A stretch of DNA of 64,000 nt from Phylloscopus collybita (lineage: Eukaryota; Chordata; Aves; Passeriformes; Phylloscopidae): positions 3,100,001-3,164,000 of the forward strand of contig JAJNNQ010000129.1 in the NCBI GenBank assembly GCA_027886175.1, read 5' to 3'. The translations under genes and the position numbers were made by a program. Below, piece by piece: positions 12,736 to 20,459 of this stretch (within the stretch, counting starts at the first letter, position 1; each line of letters starts with the position of its first letter). The notes below the pieces were generated by a model, which was not told the origin of the DNA, searched no databases, and worked only from the letters and a program-made list of their open reading frames with translations.

Positions 12736-13059
12736 AGACCTAAAACTAAATACTGAGGGCATGGAAACATCAGGCTTTAGTGATGCATTTCCCCCTGGCT
12801 GCAAAAATAAAAGTTGAGTTCACCTGGCATGGGATTTTAGCAGCCAAACAGGGCGGGGTTAGGATGGTTTTCATCCTGTCGCCTGCAAGTGTGTGAGGGC
12901 ACCAGCCTGTGCCTCTGGAAGGGCCGCGGTCCCAGCAGCCACCTGTTTGTCCCACACCAAAAAGCCCTGAGGCCATTGCAGCAGCCCCGGGTGTGAAAGC
13001 CGGGCGCTGGCGCTGGGACAGCCCCGTCAAGAGAAATGAGACCATCATGCACTAAACAT

Positions 13060-13180
13060 AGAGAAAAGATAAATGGAAAAGGAGTCTTTCAGTCTTCATT
13101 ATCAAGTTTCCATGGGTTTGCCAAAACCATAGCAACCAGTTCAAGCAATGATTAACCTAATAATGTGGAGGCAAAGAAAA
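13060..13180. promoter_or_regulatory. Candidate element with RFX-like and homeodomain motifs
   Basis: This AT-rich unique island about 3 kb beyond the NEUROG3 3' end contains CCATAGCAACC (an RFX X-box half), TTATCAAG, GATTAACCTAATAATG and TTTGCC. RFX and homeodomain factors act in endocrine progenitors, so a NEUROG3 enhancer is conceivable. The evidence is motif inspection only. Confidence 0.2.
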
Positions 13181-13184
13181 AAAA

Positions 13185-14455
13185 AATGCATTCAAGCCCC
13201 TAAAGAAGTCACTAGTTCTCTAGAGGTAGTAAATCTGCACCCACCCTTCCCCCCCCCAGCCCTCCACCCCCAACCTCCAGCCCCACGGCTGCAAGACCAG
13301 AAGCATCCTAAGTCTCCAGAAAAAAGAATGGGCAATGCAGTAAAACCCACTCTAGTGACCCCTTGCTGAAAATGCAGCAGTGCAGACACCTTTCTGAACT
13401 TCTGTAACACCTGTGCTTCACTGGGCTGTCGTGCTCTTCCTGCTGCCTTTCCTGCCCACGTCCACCCTGAGTTCTCTCTGGCCATCTTTTGCAAAAACGC
13501 TGCTTTTGCAGGTGAGTGAGTGTGTTGTGATCCTGCTCGGTGCCGTGGTACACGCAGACAGCGAGGGCAAGGAGATTCCTCCTGCAGGGAGACACCGGAG
13601 TGGGGCTGCGCTCGCAGGGAAAACATTAAGTGATTTTATCGCCCAAATGATGACGGTGCTTCGCCTGTGGCCACACACAGAGGCCTTGGAGCACTTTGCA
13701 GACTGCTGGAGTAGGAAAACAATACACAATTCAGCCAGAAAGGGGGGGAAGGGGCAGGAATACTATTAGGTCTTTCATTCTGCCTATCTGATCTACGACA
13801 CAGATAGATCACGTTCGGGGCTATAAGAGCACACACAGAGATAGGCACGCACGGCCTTTCCCGAGTCCTCAGCCTTGCCCCATGGCCTGTGTGTCTCCAG
13901 CAGTGTGGGTGTTTCTTCTCAAAGCAGTGCACAGGCAAAGGAGGGCAAAGGCTCTGCAATAGATGGGCGGGTCCCAGGAGGCAGCAGAAAGCGCAGATCT
14001 CCAAAAAAGCTCAAGTGAGGTCTGCTCACCTTGCTTGTCAGCACTGGCTCTGTGGTGCCCTTGCTCCCTTCTCCCAGGTGTGTGGGACACCCGCAGCTTC
14101 TCTCCGCGGGACAGCTTGCTGACCCAGGCTGGATCGAGTGCAAAAGTAAGAGGCCACTGCTTCTCCAAAATCCACCAAACCCCGTGTGTTTCCTGATCTG
14201 CTGAGTGCCTGGTCAGCACCAGGGCCATGCCGGCCTCTCCCTTCACCGCAGGACTGGGCCATGCCCCCCACAGCCCAGTTAGATGGAGAGCACCCCAGCA
14301 ACTCCCGGGAGAGACACATCGGGAGGGGCGGCACCGCCCCGCTCGGCTCGGGCAGACCCCGAGGGCTGAGCCCCCTCCGCGGGACGGACAACGGCGCCGT
14401 GCCCCCGGCCCGCCTTCAGCACCATGGCCAGAGCCCGCGGCGCCGGGGCCGCTCC
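13185..14455. other. Intergenic DNA, no gene seen
   Basis: There is a short C-run and CCAGCCC-rich stretch at about 13240-13285. Otherwise the sequence is unique, becoming steadily more GC-rich towards the minisatellite. I see no supported exon on either strand. Confidence 0.5.
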
Positions 14456-14459
14456 GCGC

Positions 14460-14915
14460 ACCCACCGCACCCAGCCCAGCCCAGCCCTGCCCCGCACCCA
14501 GCACTGCCCCGCACCCAGCCCAGCCCTGCCCCGCTCCGCGCACCCACCGCACCCAGCCCAGCCCTGCCCCGCATCCAGCACTGCCCCGCACCCAGCCCAG
14601 CCCTGCCCTGCACCCAGCACTGCCCCGCACCCAGCCCAGCCCTGCCCCGCATCCAGCACTGCCCCGCATCCAGCCCAGCCCTGCCCCGCACCCAACACTG
14701 CCCCGCATCCAGCCCAGCCCTGCCCCGCACCCAACACTGCCCCTCATCCAGCCCAGCCCTGCCCTGCACCCAGCACTGCCCCGCTCCGCGCACACACCGC
14801 ATCCAGCCCAGCCCTGCCCCGCTCCACGCACCCACCGCACCCAGCCCTGCCCCGCTCCGGCCCCACACCCAGCCCTGCCCCGGCCGCTGCCCTGCCCCGC
14901 TCCGGCCCGCTCCAC
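14460..14915. repeat. 39-bp GC-rich minisatellite
   Basis: The array alternates CCCAGCACTGCCCCGCA with CCCAGCCCAGCCCTGCCCCGCA, giving a 39-bp unit. The CACTGCCCC word recurs at 14617, 14656, 14695, 14734 and 14773, exactly 39 bp apart, with degenerate edges carrying CCGCTCCGCGCACCCACCGC blocks. Because 39 is a multiple of three and the unit lacks stops on either strand, several frames stay open for 250-350 codons. The Pro/Ala/Ser/Cys-rich and Gly/Cys/Ala-rich 'proteins' are therefore artefacts. It lies about 1.1 kb beyond the NEUROG3 poly(A) signal. Confidence 0.92.
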
Positions 14916-15944
14916 CGCCCCGAGCAGCGGCAGCAGCGCCCAGGAAGGGGACGAGGGGGAAGGAAGGGGCTCCCCGCCCCATCGGCGGGATGGGGGGGTG
15001 GCGAGGCGGCGAGACGAGGACCCCGGGGCGCCGCACCGGGTCAGGTTCCACTCTCGCCTCTTTGGCTGCGGTGCGGGAAGGGGAGGTTGTTGCGGGGAGG
15101 GGAGGGGGGGGAGTTATTTGTGCGTGCAGCTTTGTTTCCAGTAACCAAATTTCTTTTGTTCTACAAATTGCCTCAATAGCGTCTCTTTGCCGCGGGCAAA
15201 CGGGCTCAGCTGAGAACAATTAGCATCACAATGGGCTTTTGGCCTCGCGGGCCGCTTTGTCTGGCGGCGGCCGCCCCGCCGGGGCAGCGCGGGGCGGGGA
15301 GGCGGCCTGGCCTTAAATCTACCAGCTACAAATTGAGTCCCGGCAGGAGAGGGTCGGGAAGGGCTTGCGGAGTTCGTGCGGGTCCTCTCCTCGCCCTGGC
15401 AGGGGGAGGCAGCGTCCTTGCCGTCTCCTGCGCTTTTAGGTGGCCTGACGCTCCCCTCCCCCGCTCAGGGCTTCGGGTGCCGGCTGCTGCCCCCTGTCCC
15501 GCCCCTGCCCCGGCTAAACTCAGCCCCGGCGAGGATAGGCTGGGCCGGAGACGACGCTGCCCCGGGCAGCAGCGGCGCTCCAGGTGCCGGAGCGCTGTGC
15601 CGCAGGGACGCCCCTCACAACAGCCCCGCAGCCGGGCGCACCTCACCTGCAGACGGTGGGACGTGCCGGGCCGGGCCGCAGCTCTGCGCGGAAAGGCACC
15701 TGCAGCGAGAGGCCGGCTTGAAACCCGAGCCCGGGCCTCGACGGGCACACGCCGGCGTGCGCAGAGGCGCGGGACCCCGCTGCGCCGCTCTCCATCGCCG
15801 CTCCTCCCCCGCGAGGGAGCGACTTGGCACCGGGCACCCCGCCGAAGGAGCCCCCGAGGGGCCGGCGCTGCCCCTCCCGCCGCTGGGGCGCACGATTTTG
15901 AAATTCCCGGAGAGCCCTCGGTGATAAAAACACGGCGTCGCACA
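14916..15944. other. GC-rich 3' flank of NEUROG3
   Basis: This CpG-dense non-coding DNA separates the minisatellite from the NEUROG3 poly(A) site. A small AT-richer island at about 15135-15245 carries SOX-like strings (TTTGTTC, AACAAT, ACAATGG) and an AATTAGC homeodomain-like string. Long frames on both strands here have the Arg/Pro/Ala/Gly composition expected of CpG-rich DNA, and I reject them as genes. Confidence 0.5.
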
Positions 15945-16311
15945 GGTCTGGCCGCGACACACTTTTATTTTTCTTCTTCTTTTTTCTTCCGAAAACCCAA
16001 AATACAGCTGCGGGTACAGACGGCTGGACCGCCGCTGCTAAAAATACTCTTATATACAAAATACATACTTGTTACGAAATATATTCAATAAATACCGGTA
16101 GCGACAAATTAATATAATTTACCGTTAACGAGTACAAAACCGTGATTTGTTTTTTGCCCGCCCGCTCCCGCTGCGCTTTCCAGCCGGGAGGGGACGGGCG
16201 GGGGGGAGCGGGGCTGCCGCCGCCCCCCGGCGCTCAGCGCGGGGAGCCCCCGCTCCGCCCCGCCGGCTCTCCGAGGGCCACAAGCGGGGGGACAGCGGCC
16301 GGGCGGCGGGC
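15945..16311 (-). other. NEUROG3: NEUROG3 3' UTR
   Basis: The stretch from the stop codon to the AATAAA signal is about 365 nt. Its distal part (15960-16140) is strikingly AT-rich within otherwise CpG-rich DNA and has TATTTATTG and TATATTT strings. These resemble the AU-rich elements that destabilise short-lived mRNAs, which would suit a transiently expressed regulator. The boundaries are inferred from the signal alone. Confidence 0.6.
15964..15969 (-). terminator. NEUROG3: NEUROG3 poly(A) signal AATAAA
   Basis: On the minus strand AATAAA lies about 340 nt past the stop codon. The expected cleavage site is 10-30 nt further on, near 15940-15955. I see no other AATAAA or ATTAAA on this strand between the stop codon and here. 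Confidence 0.7.
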
Positions 16312-16854
16312 TCAGAGGAAGGCGGGGAAGGCGGCGGGGCCGCGGCGCAGGGCGGCGGGCGGCGGGGCCGCAGGGCAGGGCGAGTCCCAGGGCCCGGGGG
16401 AGGCGGTGGCGGGGGGCGGCGGCGGCGCGGGGGGCTCGGGCAGGCTCTGCTCGGCCAGGCGGAGGCTCTGCGTGAGCGCCCAAATGTAGTTGTGGGCGAA
16501 GCGGAGAGTCTCGATCTTGGTGAGCTTGGCGTCGTCGGGGAAGGTGGGCAGGACGCTGCGGAGCGCGTCCAGGGCGGAGTTGAGGTGGTGCATGCGGTTT
16601 CTCTCCCGGTCGTTCGCCTTCATGCGCCGGCTCCTCTTCTGCTTGCTGAGCAAGCCCTCGTTCCGCGCCTTGCCGCGGCCCCGCCGCGCCTTCCCCTTCC
16701 TGCGGGCCGCCGTGTCCCGCGGGGCCAGGGCGCTGCGGGCCGGCGAGGCGCCCCGGCTGCCCGCGGAGCCCCCGCCGGCCGCCGAGGAGGGGTCCTCGGC
16801 GCCACCGAAATACGGCTGCCCTTCGTCCGGAGAGCGGTCGCTCTGCGGGGCCAT
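16312..16854 (-). CDS. NEUROG3: Neurogenin-3, bHLH transcription factor
   Basis: This is the proneural bHLH activator that commits pancreatic and gut progenitors to endocrine fate and acts in neural progenitors. It works in the nucleus, dimerises with E proteins and binds E-boxes. The single coding exon gives 180 aa. A basic, Arg/Lys-rich stretch (about 51-80) leads into the bHLH domain (about 77-133), with the DNA-contact string [12 protein letters not shown] at 81-92 and the neurogenin signature [20 protein letters not shown] at 105-124. The C-terminal third is Pro/Ala-rich and ends AFPAFL, resembling the mammalian ending AFSDFL. I chose the ATG at 16854 because MAPQ matches the mammalian start MTPQ and it has A at -3 and G at +4. 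An in-frame ATG at 16998 lies at or before the start site predicted from the TATA box. The protein is shorter than human (214 aa). NEUROG1 and NEUROG2 are excluded mainly by synteny and the C-terminus. Confidence 0.93.
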   Translation of the reverse strand: MAPQSDRSPDEGQPYFGGAEDPSSAAGGGSAGSRGASPARSALAPRDTAARRKGKARRGRGKARNEGLLSKQKRSRRMKANDRERNRMHHLNSALDALRSVLPTFPDDAKLTKIETLRFAHNYIWALTQSLRLAEQSLPEPPAPPPPPATASPGPWDSPCPAAPPPAALRRGPAAFPAFL

Positions 16855-16990
16855 CCTGAGAAGCCAACCCCGCGTCGGCCGGCGCGGGAGAGCCCTGTCC
16901 CCCGCGGCTGCGGCTGCTGAGCCCGGCCGAGGCTGCGCGCTCCGCGCCGCTCCCCGCAGTCCCTCGGCTGCGGGCACGAGAGGAGGTGCC
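16855..16990 (-). other. NEUROG3: NEUROG3 5' UTR (predicted)
   Basis: Transcription should begin about 25-30 nt past the TATA box, near 16990, leaving a GC-rich leader of about 135 nt. An N-box-like CACGAG occurs at 16975-16980 on the plus strand. In mammals HES1 represses NEUROG3 through N-boxes near the start site, so this is a plausible Notch-response site. A 5' UTR intron cannot be excluded. Confidence 0.5.
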
Positions 16991-17014
16991 GCCGGCACAC
17001 GACTGCCGTTAAGC

Positions 17015-17028
17015 CCCTATATATAGGG
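17015..17028 (-). promoter_or_regulatory. NEUROG3: NEUROG3 TATA box within a 14-bp palindrome
   Basis: CCCTATATATAGGG is a perfect palindrome with the core TATATATA at 17018-17025. It lies 161 bp upstream of the start codon in otherwise CpG-rich DNA. A TATA box inside a CpG island is unusual, and the symmetry means the core itself does not set direction. Confidence 0.8.
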
Positions 17029-17100
17029 CCGGCAGACAATGGGGATTTCCCGGCCGGGCGGCGTGTGCGCCCCCCCGCCCGCACCCACCCCTTGGCACGC

Positions 17101-17114
17101 TTTTATCTTATCAG
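17101..17114 (-). promoter_or_regulatory. NEUROG3: Paired GATA-like sites upstream of NEUROG3
   Basis: On the minus strand CTGATAAGATAAAA holds two overlapping GATA motifs (TGATAA and AGATAA) about 80 bp upstream of the TATA box. It is an isolated AT-rich island in GC-rich DNA, which makes chance less likely. GATA4/6 act in endoderm and pancreas, so binding is plausible but unproven. Confidence 0.4.
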
Positions 17115-18369
17115 CCCGACGGGAGCGTGCCGGCCCCGGCACCGCCCGCTGCCCCGGCCCCTCCACGCCAGACCTCGCCGGCTTCCACGACGCGTCGTGC
17201 CGCGCAGGAACCCCCCGGCCCTGCCCGCCTGCCCTCCCCGGGACGGGACCCCCGGGCCGAGCCGCCCGCCCCGCGCGGGGGGGCTGCACCGCGGCCGCAC
17301 TCACCGGGGGCTCCGGTGGGGGTACGGGGGCACAGAGGTGACAGAGGGCTCCCCGGCACTCGGCTGCGTAACGCGGGGAAGCGCCGGGCCCCGGGGTGGC
17401 CGGGGATGCACCGCCGGGCCGGGCGGTGTCTGCTCCGGTGCCAGACGTGAGGGTCCGGCTGGCACCACTCAGCGCTGCTCCGGCGCCGCGGGGCACGCCC
17501 GGCACATTCCCTCCGATCCCAGAGGGGAGCGAGGGGACCCCGCCGCCCCCCGTCACCCTTCTTCTCGCCCCTGCAGCGCCGGTAACATCCCCGCGCCCCC
17601 CGCGCATCGACCGGCGGAGCTTGGGAGCGCTGCGCTGCAGGCGGCGAGGGCCGGCACCGGAGCGGACAGAACGCCGCTCTCCAGCCCCCACCGGTCTAGC
17701 GACTTCGCTCCCACAAGGGAAACAGAGGCTGGATCCTGCGGGGGAAGGGCTCTGCCGAGGCCCGAGGCCGCCCCCCGCCCCGTCGGCCCGGCGCTGGGCC
17801 CGGGGGCAGCCGCGCTGCCGCCGGAGCTCGGTGCGCAAAACGTGCCGGGGATTTTTGCGCACCGGCCCGGGCGGGCGGCGCGGGGCGGCCCGGGCCCGGG
17901 GCGTCTTTCCCCGGCGGAGGGCGAGGGACCGGGAGTAGTGGGACCGGGCTCCCCCTGCACGGCACGACGCCCCCGGGGGTGCGGGCAGGGCCGCCGGGAG
18001 GGCGCAGCCCTGGCGGGGCGGGAGCCCCCCTCTCCTTCACCAAAGCGGCGCGGCCGATCCCGGTCGGGGATGCCCGTGCCGGGAGCGGCCGGAGCGGCCC
18101 CGCTGGGCCGCGGCGGGGCGGGGGGCAGCTCCCCCTGCCCGCCCGGGTCCTCGGCCCCGCGGGGTGGCCTTGGCCGGCGCGGTGCTCGGCGGTGCGGGGC
18201 TGGGCGCGCTGCCCGCCCAGGAGCGCGGTGCGGTGGGCGAGCAGCCCCGCTGGGAGGGCGGGGGAGGGTGCCGAGGGGGGCCGGCATCCCCTCGGGCGCC
18301 CCTTCTCGAGGGGCGGCTCGGAGGGCAGCGGAGGATGAATAGGAAGGGCCCGGCAGGGTTGGGTGGTTG

Positions 18370-18390
18370 TTTTTTTTTTTTTTTTTTTTT
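18370..18390. repeat. Poly(T) tract
   Basis: A run of 21 T marks the sharp change from the CpG island to the AT-rich block upstream of NEUROG3. It is a simple tract with no LINE or SINE body attached. Confidence 0.85.
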
Positions 18391-18479
18391 GTGCCTGTGC
18401 AATTGGATGACAAAAAAAATCTGGCGAGCGAGTTTCCAAGCCTCAGACTGCCCACTTCAAACGTCCTTCAAACAAAAGC

Positions 18480-18965
18480 TGAAGAGGAAAAGAAAGCCCC
18501 ACCTGGTACCGCTGTTTGCTAAAATAATAATAAATAGATTTCGTTTAATAAATAATTACAAGAGATTGTAAAGTGGAGTACTTTGGGAAGCATTAATCAT
18601 GGGGCTGGGGGCAGACATCACCTGCTGGCAAACAAGACAACTTTATTGTTAAATCACCTTCCCACCGCCACTTTCGATAACTCCCTCAAGTCGCCACAAA
18701 GCCCGGCCGGGGATGTTTACTCATAGTTAGCATAACAAGCACCATATTACCACGAAAGTGATAAAAACCTGCGGGGGCACCGCTGCGGGCTCCCGCTCAC
18801 ACCTGGCCGGGCCGCCCGGTGCGGAGCTGGCACCCAACGGCCCTTCCAGGAGGGGCCCTGCTGCCGTTTACATTGGCCTGGTTTATGCTGCTTTATAACA
18901 GCTTTACTGCAATCCCTATCTCCCGGCCCTATTTGTCTTATTTTATTGAAAACATATGGTAACCA
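18480..18965. promoter_or_regulatory. Candidate NEUROG3 upstream enhancer
   Basis: About 480 bp of unique, AT-richer, non-coding DNA sits between two CpG-dense blocks, 1.5-2 kb upstream of the NEUROG3 TATA box. It is dense in motifs of known NEUROG3 regulators: FOXA-like TGTTTGC (18513), GCAAACA (18628) and TGTTTAC (18714); CACCTG E-boxes (18500, 18619) and CATATG (18953); homeodomain-like AATAATTAC and CATTAATCAT (18591); a SOX-like ATTGTT with HNF1-like GTTAAATCAC (18645-18657); and TTTATAAC/TTTATTG strings (18892-18950). In mammals FOXA2, HNF1B, ONECUT1 and SOX9 drive NEUROG3 from upstream. Conservation was not tested. Confidence 0.45.
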
Positions 18966-18969
18966 GAGC

Positions 18970-19960
18970 GGCCCCGGCGCATCCCTCGCCTGCCAGGCGT
19001 CGGGAACGTTTGGCGAGCCGGGGCTCGGCCGCAGCCTGCCCGCCCGCCCGCCCGCGGCTGTTTGCTCGGCAGAGGGGAGGGCAGATAAGGCCGGGCCCGC
19101 TCTCGGTCCTGGGGGTGACCCCAGGGGCCGGGGGCCGCCGGCCGCTCCGCGCCCGCCACCCCACCCCGGGGCCACCGGTGCGCTCCGGCGGGGCCGGTGA
19201 TGCGGCGGCGGCGGCGGACGGGGCGCACGGCCGAGGCACCTGCCCCGGGGGCAGCCCCGTCCTTCCCCCGCTCCCTCCGGCCGGGCTGCTCAGGAGGTAC
19301 CGTGATTTGCGCTGCCATATGTCGGGCGGGTCGGCGGAGCAGCTGCTGCCCCGGCCCTACCTACCCCGGCGCATTATACCTGGGAGCCGCAGCCCCGCGC
19401 CCCCTTTGAGGGGGCAGCGCGGCGGGGCCGGGCCCGCGCCGCTGTTTTGTGACTTTATTGTGGCGCCCAACAGATGCACGCCGGCCCCTTCTGCCCCTCG
19501 GCCCGGTGCGAGCGCGCTGCTCGGGACACAAGGAGCACAGATGCCAGGCGCAAGGTGCACCAGATGCCCCCCTTTGTGAATTCAAACAATATTTCTCCCT
19601 TCCTCCCCCCCCCACCACCACCACCACCGCCCCTCCTTTTCCTGCAAGAGTGGGAGAAGAAGGAGCGCAAAAAGAAATCCGTGTATGTATAAAAAAATCC
19701 AAACTGGAGAGGAGAGGCGGGCCCCGGCAGGAGGCGGCTGGAGCGCGTTCCCCGGAGCCGCCCGAGGGAGCGCACGGGCGGGCGCAGCGGCGCGGCCCCG
19801 GGAAGGGAGTGGGCCACGGGCAGGGGCCAGGGATGCCCGCAGGGATGGAAGGAGCCGCCTCGGGAAGTCGTTCAGTGCCTCCTGAGCGCTGACCTGGGCA
19901 CAAGAGAGCACGGTCCGTCCGTTTAATGGGCAGCTGAGGGCTGGGAGCTCCAGAGCCGGC
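18970..19960. other. CpG-rich intergenic block
   Basis: This is a second CpG-dense block upstream of NEUROG3, with a (CCA)n stretch at about 19606-19630. No frame here resembles a known protein. It may be the outer part of the NEUROG3 island. Confidence 0.5.
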
Positions 19961-20011
19961 CGATATGACCAGTCCTCAGCGCCTGTTATCATCACAGTGT
20001 CCCCTGGGGCT

Positions 20012-20459
20012 ACCAAAGTGCTCCAAGGGCTGGGAGAAGCTCTGCTATGAGACAAGCTGAGAGAGCTGGGGGTGTTCAGCCTGGAGGAGAGGAGGATCTA
20101 GGGAGAACTTAGAGCCCCTTCCAGTGCCTAAAGGGGCTCCAAGAGAACTGGAGAGGGACCTGGGACATGGGCATGGAGCGACAGGGCAAGGGGAAACGAC
20201 TTCACACTGAGAAAGGGCAGGGTTAGATGGGATACTGGGGAGGAATTGTTCCCTGTGAGAGCGGGGAGGCCCTGGCACAGGGTGCCCAGAGAAGCTGGGG
20301 CTGCCCCTGGATCTCTGGCAGTGCCCAAGGCCAGGCTGGATGGGTTTGGAGCAGCCTGGGACAGTGGGTGGCATCCCTGCCCATGGCAGCAGGGAGTGGA
20401 GCTAGATGATCTTTAATATTCCTTCCATCCAAATTATTCTACAATTCATGATTCTGTGT
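20012..20459 (+). mobile_element. CR1 LINE, 5'-truncated 3' end
   Basis: About 450 bp carries the standard CR1 3' landmarks in order: TGCTATGAGACAAGCTGAGAG, GGGGTGTTCAGCCTGGAGGA, GGCACAGGGTGCCCAGAGA, CCCTGCCCATGGCAG and GAGCTAGATGATCTTTAA. It ends in the ATTCTGTG-type terminal repeat. It is 5'-truncated with no intact reverse transcriptase. Confidence 0.93.

Larger units (their letters stand above)
15230..18350. other. Large CpG island over NEUROG3
   Basis: About 3 kb of dense CpG spans the 3' flank, the whole coding exon and the upstream region. It is broken only by the AT-rich 3' UTR (about 15950-16140) and the TATA box. Such islands are typical of developmental bHLH genes that are held by Polycomb and then activated. 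The same composition explains many long spurious frames, including a 425-codon one at 17065-18342 (+). Confidence 0.8.

Noticed and set aside
13869..15223. Open frames of 250-350 codons on both strands
   Set aside because: They are produced by the stop-free 39-bp tandem repeat; the same repeat opens several frames on both strands at once.
17065..18342. 425-codon open frame on the plus strand beside NEUROG3
   Set aside because: It is Pro/Gly/Arg/Ala-rich in every part, lies in a CpG island where stops are rare, overlaps equally long frames on the other strand and matches no family.
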